In this document: piece after piece, positions 1-11,739 of the stretch
Position numbering within the stretch: position 1 is the stretch's first letter
How the letters are laid out: every line of letters starts with the position of its first letter
From: Agrypnia vestita
Lineage: Eukaryota; Arthropoda; Insecta; Trichoptera; Phryganeidae
Direction of reading: 5' to 3'
Length of the DNA: 64,000 nucleotides
NCBI GenBank assembly: GCA_016648135.1
Contig: JADDOH010001981.1
Location: 1 to 64,000, forward strand
The notes under the pieces: model-generated
What the model was told of the DNA's origin: nothing
Database searches by the model: none
What the model saw: the letters and a program-made list of their open reading frames with translations, nothing else
Translations under genes and position numbers: made by a program

Positions 1-1029
1 ATCTAGAATCCACGTTTGAACAGAAGTGGTTAGACACTTCTTAAATTTCACTTACAAATCTGTATCTTCCATTCCCTTAGAATCTCGGGCTGCGATAATG
101 TCAGACAAAGCTTGCCCTGAGCCTCTGTTGCGCCTAGTTGTTGTGAATATATATATGTGTGTCTTCCCCTACTATGTACTATGAACAGATTGAGCAGATT
201 GGACAACGTGAGACGCGCTATCGGTAGGTTTCTTACTTGTGTTTTGAATATAACGTATGCTATTATATCTTGTAAATCTGTCATAAATGGGTGCCGCATG
301 TGTTTGTGCTGACACTGTTCTAAGCTGCTATTATGAGATGTTGATAATCAATGCGGGCGGAATCTTTAGCGTATGCCGTTAACTTGGCAACGATTGTATT
401 GTTTTATATTACAGTATTTTAACCCCGATGGTATTATAGTTATGGCGGTTCAATGTAAGGGAGTTTTGCTACTAGCGTTTATTCCTAGGCTACGCCGCAT
501 ATAATTGGCTTTTAGGCCAACTCCGGACGTGGACGATATCGGCTATCTCTCATATAGGCGAAACTGTAGAATTCTAGAGCGGTTTCTAGAAGGACGAGTA
601 CGGATTAGTTACGTGCGTTTGTTATTTCCATAGTTAGGTAAGAATTCGATCTATATTAGTCTAGTCGCGTTAATAAGAATACGAATTTCACCACATATCA
701 AAAGAATTTTGGATAGCTACGGACACAACGGAGGAGGAATTTTCCTAACCACTAGATAGATCACGACTGGCCAATTTTGAAAATATAAATTCTTAACAAA
801 AAAAAAAAAAATATTAGCTTTCATGTAAATATACTTCCGAAGTTCTAAGTTCAACTTAAGTTTTCATCTAGTAGCTTAAAGCATAAAGTGTGTGCTTAAA
901 AGTCCCAAAAGTTGTAATAAAGCTCAATTCGGTAGCTTAAAGTCTCAAGCTTTGGGCTTTTCGTAAAACTTACATTATTAAACTTTATAGTTAGGTATTT
1001 AGCTTAGGTGTACAGGTAGATACGTTACA
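1..1029 (+). repeat. 5' LTR of a large LTR retroelement (first ~7 nt outside window)
   Basis: Bases 1-1029 recur as a direct repeat at 9311-10493, with scattered substitutions and one ~155-nt length difference. The right end is CA at 1028-1029, followed by a TGG-starting site at 1031 that could be a tRNA primer-binding site. The 3' copy starts with TG at 9304, seven bases before its match to window base 1, so the true 5' end lies just outside the window. Which tRNA would prime is not clear. Confidence 0.8.
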
Positions 1030-1030
1030 G

Positions 1031-1048
1031 TGGTCCCGTTAGACCAGG
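1031..1048 (+). other. Putative primer-binding site
   Basis: An 18-base site starting TGGTCCCG lies two bases after the LTR-terminal CA. TGG is the expected complement of a tRNA CCA end. The site is also an imperfect inverted repeat (TGGTC..GACCA). The primer tRNA was not identified. Confidence 0.45.
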
Positions 1049-1921
1049 AGATATGTTTCAAGAGTGAGATTCGTATTCATTTTATTAGATTAGTTAATAT
1101 TGTAAAAAGAAAAAAAAATTAGTTTTAATTATAATGGCATTTTTCTTTCCACGCATAAGTATGTCTTTACGCGCGCTCTATCAAAAATCATTTAGTGTTC
1201 GCACGGTCTATATAAATCACGTATTGATTCAAAAACAAGAGAGTTAAAATATCTATTTAAAGTCTTGTAGTAGACAAGCGGTAATGGCTTACGCGGTCCA
1301 GTTGGAATCGCGCTCGGCAGAGTATATAATAAACCGGTTCTCAATAGTAGCGGCGATAGGCATTTGACCTTGATATTGATGATATTGAGTATACACGCGC
1401 CATATACATTTTATAGATATAAGTGATAGCTACCATGGGTAATTAAGCAATCTTTTAAAGAAACGGTGTGTTAGGAAATATTTCCTTCTAAATATTGGAA
1501 GTATATAACGTGAAGGTTGATAATTCTAGAACATCTTGTATGCCTTGAAGAAAAAATAAGTTTTCTATAATTTTAGGTACTTTGAAAAATCTTCTGACGG
1601 GATAGTAGTGACATCTGTGCGAGTTTCACTTCAGGGATTTTTATATTATATGCGCGCGGTTGTAGTTCGGGACAGATAAAATCTTTTTTTGGACATGTTA
1701 CATTTCGAAAGTTGGATTCCTTTCCGGTTTAGAACTAGTTCCAAATAATGTTTGACACGGTATAGAGAGATCGGTTCCGGCTCCTTCGTCGCCTCTAGTT
1801 TTACAGGCGGTTATGATTTGAATCACTTCATTCTCCTTCGTTATACCTATCTTTGGCATGTTTGATCATTTTCAATTTCAACTTCGGCTTCGGCTCAACT
1901 TCGGCTGAACTTCAATTTAAA

Positions 1922-2008
1922 ATTACGATTTACGATTTACGATTTACGATTTACGATTTACGATTTACGATTTACGTTTTACGTTTTACGATTTACGATT
2001 TACGGTCT
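1922..2008 (+). repeat. Heptamer tandem repeat (TTTACGA)n
   Basis: About eleven near-perfect 7-base units of TTTACGA, with two TTTACGT variants, inside the LTR element. It differs from the arthropod telomere repeat TTAGG. It also produces a spurious periodic open frame. Confidence 0.9.
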
Positions 2009-5000
2009 ACAACTTACAATCTTGGCTATTTCATGATGTATATTACGGACTTATATTCGATGCATGCATGATGTGAAGTTGTAACCGCATGTATGCATGT
2101 GCACATGTACATGCGTGTGTGTTTGTATGTATGTATTTGTCACCCTTCTTCGTTTTCTTTTGCCTCGCGAAAAATCTTTGTTTCTTTAGGGAGTAGTAAC
2201 ATAGCCCATGCTTTCGAAACGGTATCGTCAAGCGTTTTTTACAATTCCTAGATTAGTGACTGCATAAGAATTATAAGCAGGACGTTTAGAGAGGGCTGTA
2301 AAAGGTTTAGACCTGGAGTAAGGTTACGATATATATGTCTATTGAGGTTGATGATATCGCGATGTACTTCATATAAGAACCGTTTCTTCGACGCTTACGT
2401 ATCGGGTCAAGTACATTGAATTATTTTGCGAATAGTCGGAATTCGGATAATCCTGTCAACGTGGTGAAAGGCGAAGCGTTATAATCTGCAGGACGGTTAT
2501 GTGAGCTAGCTTTGGACTTACATATTTTCTGGCGGATAGCGGATGTTCGGTTGGTTGGACATGGGAATAGAGTCTTATAGACAGGGGGAAGGATATTAGG
2601 TTCGTACAAGTGTAGTGCCAGCAGTTTTAGTATTTTATCAACAGAGAGGGGAGATGCGGGTGCGTGTTCACTATGGGAACAATAGTGTAATGTAGATTCA
2701 AATTGTCGATTACTTTTTTCAACAATAGGGTACGTGGCGCGCTTCTTTAATGGATGTGCATCGTCTTTAGATATCTCCTTTGAGAGTTAGTCGTGTAGTT
2801 AGTTGAGAACAATCATAATAGGAATATACCTTTTGTTGATACGCGATCTGCAGTTATTATAGGGGGATACGATTTTACAAACTAATCTTTGGAAGATTTT
2901 GGATGCGTGCCACATATAGCTTTGGGGAAGGGGGTAATAGCGAAGCATCATCATCATTTTAAGTACCCGTGTACAAGGGGATATTGAGATCAATGTGTGG
3001 TTCTATATACTGGGAATCCGGTTGTTTGGCTCACCCGAATAAGATGAACATCAAAATCATAGTTTAACACAATTCTGGAATTTTAAAAACTTATCGCGGT
3101 TCGCGTTCGGATTTGTTTGTATAGTGTCCTTGTCGTCGTGTATATTCGGGTATTGGTGCTAGTCAGAAGGTGTTAGGGGAAGTATACGCCGGAGGAAGTG
3201 CTGCAATGTAACGAGCTGGTGAGCACTAGGGATGTACCATCTATAAAGGGAACGAGGAGTGACGGAGCGGGGGAAGTGGTGTCTCTTTTGATCTGTTGAA
3301 AGCGGAATGGGGTCGAGTAATTGACAGGCACAACGATGGGACGTTCGATTGATAATGGGAATTCGGATCTTCCCAATCAGTTGAATAAAATAGATGCGGT
3401 CACCTTTTCTTTCGATTTCTCAAATTTATATTAACCGAGCACTTTAGAGAAAAAAAAAACAGTTGTAGTTGGGAACAAGGCGTCTTCATCACTGCGTGAA
3501 CACGTGCGTTTGGGATCGTCGGGATTGCTAAACTACTTCTTTATTACGGGGAGTAGATTATTGTAGTAAGGCGTGCTATTTTAATAACTTGCGGCGAACG
3601 CGTTTTGAGAGAGGAAGTGTGGATAAAACGGACCAATTTTGGATGGGGGAAGAGTTTACAATGGTATAACGTGTTGATGAACACTTACATGGGGACGAAA
3701 TTCTAACATGAAATCAAATTCTTTCAGAACGGGGGAAGCATAGCTATAAGCAGGATTGCTTATACAATGTTGAAGATTTTAAGATCTAGTTGAATAACGG
3801 GCGCGATCGTATGAGACGTTCAAGTTACTTTCGATTAATTGTGGGTATTTGAGCCTTACTTGCTGTTTAAATGATGTAGATACGGATCTTTGGTTTCTTA
3901 TTAACTTTCTAACATGCCTGCGCGTAGGACTTAGTCAATTTAGCTAATATGTCTTACCATAGCTACTTGCAACACCTGGTTCGCGGATGAATTTTCTAAG
4001 GGTATACCAAATGATGCCAAACGAAGGAACGAAGGGGTCTAATAGCTACCTATGTTTGTGGCGACGCGTTCCTGCTCGTGCGATCGTGCCGCGCCGCCCC
4101 AGGGGGAAGCTGTAACGATATTGGCCTATTCAAATAGACATTGCTGAAAAATTATACGAAAATATCTATCTGCTAAAGTTTATAATAAAGAGAAGCTTCA
4201 CAAACCGTTAAATACTCTATAATTAAATATTTGCCGGATAAGTAAGTGCGGACGAGCTTTATTATTTCGGCACGCGGGCGTGTAAAGCAGGCTTTATGTT
4301 CTTTTAGTTTGGCGAAGCGAGCCTATCAAAGCGGTTGTCCGCGTAACGAACTGGCCAATGAAACGCGTCCTTAGAGTTAGACTTTGACTTTTACACGCGA
4401 GTTGGAATCAAAGATGGCGCGAGATAGGGACTATTTTTAGGCGTTACAAATTAGAAAGCGGCACTTGAGTTTTCAGCTTGAAGGTCGGCGGAGGCTTTGT
4501 CGAGGAGAGTCCGCAGTAAGGAAGATAATTTGGCTGGATCGAGGAAAAAGCCAGAGGTTGATAATAATTCAAAGAGAATTGGAACAGTGAACAGCTAAGC
4601 ATTTTCAATATTATTTATTTCTATTGCCTTTTTCGTGTATTCAATTTAGAACTTTCTGGATCGTAACAATTATTGATACATGTTGTGGATTGTTTTGTTA
4701 CGTATTTTGGGCCTAGTGATAATTATTACTATACGCGCTTCGGATTTAATGTACAAGAAATCGTAATGTGGCGACTGTGATAGTTATTCAAATTATTGCA
4801 TAACGCTTATGAAATATATAATTCTGTCGCTGTTCATATGAAAAATCACTTAAATTTGATATTCATATATTACCAAAGATATAAAGGCTTTAAAATGGAA
4901 TACTTTACTGACGAAGGGTGTTTCGTGGGATTTAAAATTTCAGAATAATTATGTATATTCAATGTCGCGAGGTTCGGAATGTGCGAGAGGTTCTTCAGGG

Positions 5001-5081
5001 CGGATGTATTCTTATGCTAACGAATGCTTTGTTATCTATACTGGCGATTGAATACGCGGATTTCTATATGATTTGTGTAGA

Positions 5082-5680
5082 TCGTGCGAGGAGTTTCTTA
5101 CTAATAATATATTTTAAAAAATGCTTCTGGATTTTATATTTGTTTTATTAAAACATGATTGTGTGGTTTATTTGAACTCGTTACATGTTTTTATTGCGTC
5201 ATTGGGCAACCGTTCTAAACACAATTTGTTCCTAACAAATTCTTATAAAACGTATTTCGAATTGTACATGTTGTATAGAGATAGTTAATTTAGATACGGC
5301 CGGTCTTCAGCTGGGGAACACATTTATGTTTTCTATTGCGGTTAATTATTTTACTATCGGCCTGTATGCGAAGGAGCTGTGCGTAGCCAATGTCGCGAAT
5401 GCTGTCTGAACTTGTTTCAACTAGTACGAGAATTTAATTATGTGTTTTGATATCACGATTGTAGGCGTGATATAGGTTCAAATCGTACGAGGAATTTCCT
5501 ACAAACAATGTATTTTAAAAATGCATCTGGATTTTATATTTATTTTATTGAAGCATGAATGTGTGGTTTATTTGAACTCGTTACATGTTTGTATTGCGTA
5601 TCATTAGGCAATCGTTGAAAACACGATTTGTTCCTATCAAGTCCTTATAAAGACGTGTTTCGAATTGTATATATTCCTTA
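5082..5680 (+). repeat. Direct duplication (~190-bp copies at ~5082-5276 and ~5480-5675)
   Basis: Both copies run from a TCGTRCGAGGA start through a shared AT-rich stretch (TCTGGATTTTATATTT, then TGTGTGGTTTATTTG) to a TTTCGAATTGTA end, separated by unrelated sequence. This is part of the duplication series in the LTR element interior. Confidence 0.8.
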
Positions 5681-5682
5681 AT

Positions 5683-6312
5683 TGCGATGGTTATTCATAT
5701 GACATTGTTTTTATTCATTCAATATTAGATATTTGAAATGTTTTCTACAACATTTTCCATTATTGTGGGCAGTTCGCGGTCTGTTCAGGGGTAGTTAACC
5801 TTCGGTCTTCCGTGATCACGTTATTCACTTATATGACAGATTGTTTGTTTTGTTCGTTTAATATAAGTAATATCATATATTTTTATGAGTTACCGTAATT
5901 ATCTATCTATATGATTTTATAATGACCGTGATGCAACGAATACTACTCCCACGAAAACGAGTATCAGGCCTGTGGGCAGTTCGCGGTGTGTTCAGGGGTG
6001 GTTAACCTTCGGCCTTTCGTAATCGCGATAGTTATTCATATGGCATTGTTTTATTCATTCAATATTAGATATTTGAAATGTTTTCTACAACATTTTCCAT
6101 TATTGTGGGCAGTTCGCGGTTTGTTCAGGGGTAGTTAACCTTCGGTCTTCCGTGATCACGTTATTTACTAATATGACAGATTGTTTTGTTTTGTTCGTTT
6201 AATATAAGTAATATCATATTTTTATGAGTTACCGTAATTATTTATCTATATGATTTTATTATTGAGAGTGATGCAACGAATACTACTTTCATGAATACGA
6301 ATATCAGGACTA
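5683..6312 (+). repeat. Tandem duplication of ~340 bp inside the LTR element
   Basis: A block starting GCGATRGTTATTCATATG occurs at 5683 and again at 6024. Both copies carry TGTGGGCAGTTCGCGG, a GTTAACCTTCGG segment and a GTGATGCAACGAATACTACT end. A short third partial copy lies at about 5972-6023 between them. Confidence 0.85.
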
Positions 6313-6490
6313 CTAATCGGTGAATACGATTGCGAATATTTCCACCAAGGTGGGGGAACCTGAACATATTTGTAAATATAATAACCTTGATGCAACGATT
6401 ACTACCTTCACGAATGCGAATGTTACGCCTACTATTCGGTGAATACGAATGCGAATACTTCCACCAAGGTGGGGGAGAACGCAAGCATAT
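6260..6490 (+). repeat. Two tandem copies of a ~115-bp unit
   Basis: The units at about 6268-6375 and 6385-6495 share ATGCAACGAWTACTAC, TCGGTGAATACGA and TTCCACCAAGGTGGGGGA. The last motif contains the small inverted repeat CCACC..GGTGG. Confidence 0.75.
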
Positions 6491-6494
6491 TTGT

Positions 6495-7320
6495 AATTAT
6501 ATCGTTTGTGTCTGCATGTGATAGTGATATCACTATACGGCGTAGATGAACTAGTTTTAAGGGGTTTATGTCCTGTATGTGCTTGGCGTAGTGGGAATAG
6601 TCTTCTCGTTTCTAGGATTCTATACAGGTTTACAGGTGCTGATATTGAAATATATATACAAGGAAAACACTATTTTGGGAACCATTAACTGGATGGAAGA
6701 TATTGAAGCACACATACACACAAGGAGGACGTTATGTTAAATACATGACTGGAAAGTTGTTATTGGAAAACACAGGCGTCCAGTCGGCGGGACGCAAGCA
6801 TATTTGTAATTATATTGGTCATGTCTGCATGTGATATCATTGTACGGCGTAGATGAACTAGTTTTAAGGGGTTTATGTCCTGTATGTGCTCGGCGTAGAG
6901 GGAATAGTTTTCTTGTTTCTAGGATCTAATACAGTTTTACAGGTGCTGATATTGAAATATATATATATATACAAGGAAAACACTATTTTGGGAATCACTA
7001 ACTGGATGACAGATATTGCAGCACACATACACACAAGGAGGACGTTATGTTAAATACATGACTGGAAAGTTGTTATTGGAATACACAGGCGCCACTAGAA
7101 GATATGGGCAGTTTGCAGAGAACTTCAACTTCTGTCAGTTAAGGACCTTTTACTATTACTATTCTTTCGCCTTTTTGCATAACCGTGGATGAACTAGATT
7201 GAAGGGGTTTATGTTCTGTATGTGCTCGGCGTAGAGGGAATAGTTTTCTTGTTTCTAGGATCTAATACAGTTTTACAGGCGCTGATTTTAAAATATATAT
7301 ACAGGGGAAATGAAGGGCTA
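6495..7320 (+). repeat. Three copies of a ~300-bp unit, third truncated
   Basis: Copies near 6510-6770, 6830-7095 and 7183-7315 share GGCGTAGATGAACTAGTTTT, GTTTATGTCCTGTATGTGCT and TTTCTAGGAT segments. The first two also share ACACAAGGAGGACGTTATG. The third copy is shorter and more diverged. Confidence 0.8.
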
Positions 7321-7825
7321 CACAGGCGCTGGTAATTGCTCAATTTTAGAGAGTTATATTACTTCGGATCAGGATGCCATCTCAGAAGCAGACCAACTAC
7401 AGAACTAAGATAAGAACCTTTGATATTATTTATTCCTGATGTTTTCTTATGTGTATCAAATGGAATGTTCGTGCTATATAATTTGTCATTGTCTCATGGT
7501 CACTATTCATTTCATTACGTGGGTTCAGAGTTCGACGGTAACGGACGCGGAAACAAATTAGTACTGATGTCGGGACGTAACGTCGGGATTATATCTTAAT
7601 TATCTTTAGGATAGAAGCGAGGTCATCATACGTGCATTCTGCATTTCAAACGTTTTACTAACATATATAAATACATATTATTGCGTTTTACAAATTGAAT
7701 ATGATCGCGGGAAATAGGCATTCCGTCCGGTTATGCAATGTTAACTTCCAACGTAGCATAATGAGATCTTATTACCGGTGCTAGACTCTCGAGGTTAGTC
7801 ACGTGATTGTTGTATAAATGGAATA

Positions 7826-8548
7826 GTGAAGGGGATTGAAGAATGAGATACACTCGCGATACAGGTAGTTGTATGTAACTGGGATCAAATGACGGGGTGC
7901 GTGTTCTCGGTCCAGGGGATGAACGGGACTGCGGAGACACTCTGGGTGGGTCTAAGTAGAATTGCGCAAAGCCTCCACACAGTTAAAATGTGTTCAGTCA
8001 AGCAAAGGTGAAGCATTTCGAATCGGACCAGAGCGTCGTGCCTCAAACACAGCCGGAGGGAAGAAGCCCCTACGTTCTTTCACTCCCTTGGCCCGACGAG
8101 CTCGAATTCCGGATATGAATGTTCATGAATGTCAGCTAAAAGACTCAGGTAGCCGTACCTCAATCGAAACCTTCGTTCGGGACCTCATCAACGTACGAGA
8201 CAGGGCGTTCCGCATGGACGAGCAACTATGAGAAGCAAATGAAGGGGATTGAAGAAAGAGATACACTCGCGATACAGATAGTTGTATGTAACAGGGATCA
8301 AATGACGGGGTGCGTGTTCTTGATCCAGGGGATGAACGGGACTGCGGGGACACTCTGGGTGGGTCTAAGTAGAATTGCGCAAAGCCTCCACACAGTTAAA
8401 ATGTGTTCAGTCAAGCAAAGGTGAAGCATTTCGAATCGGACCAGAGCGTCGTGCCTCAAACACAGCCGGAGGGAAGAAGCCCCTACGTTCTTTCACTCCC
8501 CTTGGCTCGACGAGCTCGGGCTCTGGTTATGAATGTATGTGAATGTAA
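7826..8548 (+). repeat. Tandem duplication, ~300-bp copies about 412 bp apart
   Basis: Copies at ~7828-8130 and ~8240-8545 share AGGGGATTGAAG, CAAATGACGGGGTGCGTGTT, CTGGGTGGGTCTAAGTAG and CAGCCGGAGGGAAGAAGCCC segments. The short open frames here differ between the copies, which argues against a conserved protein. This is the most GC-rich part of the element. Confidence 0.85.
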
Positions 8549-8689
8549 TAACTCCGTACTCAAGGACGAGATAGGACGTTCCTCATGAACGAGAAATTAT
8601 AAGATGCAGGTAGCAGTTCGACAGTCAATACTTATGCTCGGGGCCGCTTTAATGAACGAGATCTGTTAGCAGTTTAACAATCAATTTTT

Positions 8690-9237
8690 ATGATCGGGAC
8701 CGCATTCAGGCGCGCGATGGCATTACTAACACCATCATTCTCATCAGTCACCACCTTTTCTAACTTGCTGTATACAGAGACCTTCGGGGTTCTCTCTTCC
8801 CGGCCAGCGAGAAACATATCAGGAACTACACAATCAACTGTAATAATCATGCTGTTTTACCATCATTTAATATCTCTAGTCAATAAGACTACACCGTGGG
8901 ATCAATCACATCAACTATATTTGGCGATGCTAACATGGCTCTGACTGACGCGCTCAAGGGAGAGTCTTTTCCAGTCACCCAGTTAGTTCATTCAGCCCTT
9001 TAATCAGCAGTAAACATCATAATAATCCGGCTCATGTAGCCGCAACGTGGGATCCTCATCATTATACACCAGTCAATTTGACTGCCCCGCGGGATAATAT
9101 ACAAACCTTAATATCAGACGCGGGATTTCTTCCTGATATGTTTGTCGCCGGGGAGCGAGGACTTCGGGGGATTCCAGCAGGAGCAATAGAGTCTCGGCTT
9201 GATCTTGGTCTGCAGCTTAGTGTGGGAGGTTATGTCT
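8690..9237 (+). other. Possible decayed coding stretch of unknown type
   Basis: Two adjacent open stretches in different + frames cover most of this interval. The first runs from 8690 to 8944. The second runs from 8949 to a TAA at 9235-9237, and its last part reads LISDAGFLPDMFVAGERGLR. Together they could be one frame-shifted coding region just upstream of the polypurine tract, where an env-like or accessory ORF would sit. I recognise no domain, and it may be non-coding. Confidence 0.25.
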
Positions 9238-9295
9238 AAACAGGAGTTAACCACCGGATGCGGCGATGCTCTGGGGCCGCATCCCCCTCCCCCCT

Positions 9296-9303
9296 AAAGG
9301 GGG
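9296..9303 (+). other. Polypurine tract before 3' LTR
   Basis: The purine run AAAGGGGG lies immediately 5' of the LTR-starting TG at 9304, as expected for plus-strand priming. The local sequence is also a GC-rich near-palindrome (C-rich run at 9283-9294, G-rich run at 9299-9309). Confidence 0.6.
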
Positions 9304-10493
9304 TGGGGGCATCTAGAATCCACGTTTGAACAGAAGTGGTTAGACACTTCTTAAATTTCACTTACAAATCTGTATCTTCCATTCCCTTAGAATCTCGGGC
9401 TGCGATAATGTCAGACAAAGCTTGCCCTGAGCCTCTGTTGCGCCTAGTTGTTATGAATATATGTTTACTCTATCCACTATGTACTATGAACAGATTGAGC
9501 AGATCGGACAACGTGGGATGCGCTGTTGGTAGGTTTCTTACTTGTGTTTTGAATATAACGTATGCTATTATATCTTGTAAATCTGTCATAAATGGGTGCC
9601 GCATGTGGTTGTGCTGACACTGTTCTAAGCTACTATTATGAGAAGTTGCTAATCAATGCGGGCGGAATCTTTAGCGTATGCCGTTAACTTGGCAACGATT
9701 GTATTGTTTTATATTACAGTATTTTAACCCCGGTGGTATTATAGTTATGGCGGTGCTATGTAAGGAGGTTTTGCTACTAGCGTTTATTCCTCAGCTACGC
9801 CGCATATAGTTGGCTTTTAGGCCGACTCATGTCGTGGACGATATCGGCTATCTCTCGTATAGGCGAAACTGTAGAATTCTGGAACGGTTACTAGAAGGGC
9901 CAAAATAATTTCGGAAATATGTTAAAACATGTATATATATATATGAATGTCTCTGGCATTTCGTCTAAAAGTGTTCGAAGATTATACGTGGAATTCGAGT
10001 CGTTAACGGTTAGGCGTTCTACCATCTTAAGTAAATAAATACCTTATGGTAATTATGAGTACGGATTAGTTTCGTGCGTGTGTTACTTCCATAGTTAGGT
10101 AAGAATTCGTTCTATATTAGTCTAGTCGCGTTAATAGGAATACGTATTTCACCACGTATCAAAAGAATTTTGGATAGCTACGGACACAACGGAGGAGGAA
10201 TTTTCCTAACCACTAGATAGATCACGACTGGCCAATTTTGAAAATATAAATTCTTAACAAAAAAAAAATAAATAAAATATTAGCTTTCATGTAAATATAC
10301 TTCCGAAGTTCTAAGTTCAACTTAAGTTTTCATCGTAGCTTAAAGCATAAAGTGTGTGCTTAAAAGTCCCAAAAGCTGTAATAAAGCTCAATTCGGTAGC
10401 TTAAAGTCTCAAGCTTTGGGCTTTTCGTAAAACTTACATTATTAAACTTTATAGTTAGGTATTTAGCTTAGGTGTACAGGTGGAAACGTTTCA
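9304..10493 (+). repeat. 3' LTR of the LTR retroelement
   Basis: Direct repeat of 1-1029, starting TG at 9304 and ending CA at 10492-10493. Relative to the 5' LTR it carries an extra block of about 155 bp at ~9899-10056, so one copy has changed since insertion. The target-site duplication cannot be checked because the 5' flank is outside the window. Confidence 0.8.
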
Positions 10494-11184
10494 GTTGGAC
10501 GAATGCAGTCATCCAATTTTTCCCGAGGGAAGCCGAAAGACAACCCTTACGCCCATTGGACTAAAGAAATCGCCAAATGTTGCGGGCAGCGAATCACAAT
10601 AGATATAAAGGTGATACTTGGAAGGTTTCAGAAGGAAAACAACTCATAATTACGATTATATAAATACGCGCATATTATATAATATTCTGCTAACATGTAA
10701 GATTCGGAAGCAATTCTATTTAACACGGCAAAAGCTATTCCTAAAGGCATGATCATTGGCTAATTGGTCCTACACGGTGGAAGATGAAACATCCAATTAC
10801 GACATCGCCGCGTATATCAGTCATATATATGTTTATCTATCTGTCAATCTATCTAAATATAATAATTTCGTTGGTTGTCTGTCTGTCGGTCTGCAGCGTC
10901 CGTATCTTGCTGGAATTAAAAGTTAAGGTAAATAGAGCGTGACACGTAATCCAAATGTATAAAGTCAAATTAAAATAATAAATTGGTTTCAAATTCAGCT
11001 TCAAAATTCTGCAATTATTATGTCACGTGATTTTTCACGGGTGTACGGCTTGTAAAGGGTGTTTTCTTAGAGGCGGAGAAACTTTTTTTGAAATGAAACA
11101 CAAAAAAGGGTTTTTAATATCAATTAAATTAGCTATCATTATATCATTAATATTTGAATATGATTTCGGGCACGTGATCATCGT
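10494..11184. other. Non-coding stretch, no recognised feature
   Basis: AT-rich flank of the LTR element. I see only short simple repeats (ATCTATC/GTCTGTC around 10845-10895). Confidence 0.6.
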
Positions 11185-11290
11185 GGCTGGGGCGTACATG
11201 GCTTAATCTGGAGATCCAATTTCACAATCCAAATTTGTTCAATGATGAAGCACACTTTTGGTTAAATCAATTTGTAAGATATTGTATCAC
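11185..11290 (+). pseudogene. Fragment of a Tc1/mariner-superfamily-like transposase
   Basis: The + strand reads a short frame ending FNDEAHFWLNQFV. It resembles the 'DEAHFWLNGFVNKQN' segment around a catalytic Asp in a common insect DDE transposase family. Only about 35 codons remain, and no TIRs were found around it. The call rests on one motif. Confidence 0.4.
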
Positions 11291-11399
11291 TTGTTCACTT
11301 CAAGAATCATCACATTTTTACTTCCTTTCTTCTAACTCGTGGCGTCCGCTTGCTTGCTTGACGAAAAAACTTTGGATCGATTTTTAACCCTTTTCCCGT

Positions 11400-11735
11400 G
11401 ATCCAATCGAGCTGAAACTTTGCAAGCAGACTCGTGGCGATGATCAGGAAGATCTGCCAAATTTTCGTTAAAAAAATAATAATTATAGTATAATTTTGGA
11501 TTTTTAGAAATTTTTAATGGTTTTTTCATACAACTTACTAAGTTGTATGAAAAGACTGCGACGCATCTGGTAGATACTAAACCCGATTATAGTATAATTT
11601 TAGTTTTTTGGAAAATTTTTACTACTCCCTTTCGTAGCGTCTCTAACCAGTTTCCACTTGTAAATGAGAAAGGGAGTGTAATAATAACTTGTTTTTATGG
11701 GTTAGTTTTTAAATCTATAGACTCCGAACAACATT
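11400..11735 (+). repeat. Dispersed repeat, copy 1 (second copy 12720-12955)
   Basis: Shared segments with 12720-12955 include a CTCGTGGCGAYGAT start, a TATAATTTTGGATTTTT core and a GAGAAAGGGAGT end. Copy 1 also contains a 13-bp-arm hairpin at 11525-11551 (TTCATACAACTTA and its complement, 1-nt spacer). Family unknown. Confidence 0.6.
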
Positions 11736-11739
11736 AAAT

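Larger units (their letters stand above)
1030..9303 (+). mobile_element. Internal region of LTR element with no gag-pol (LARD-like, non-autonomous)
   Basis: This 8.3-kb region lies between two LTRs. It begins with a PBS-like site (1031-1048) and ends with a purine tract (9296-9303) directly before the 3' LTR, so the element reads on the + strand. No reading frame shows protease, reverse transcriptase, RNase H, integrase or a Gag zinc knuckle; the longest frames are about 60-100 codons. Much of it consists of internal duplications listed separately. A large LTR element without coding capacity but with PBS and PPT fits the LARD class, which is mobilised in trans. The alternative is an autonomous element decayed beyond recognition by eye. 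Confidence 0.65.

Noticed and set aside
1853..2071. 72-codon frame with a repeating TIYDLRF peptide
   Set aside because: It is simply the translation of a 7-bp tandem repeat.
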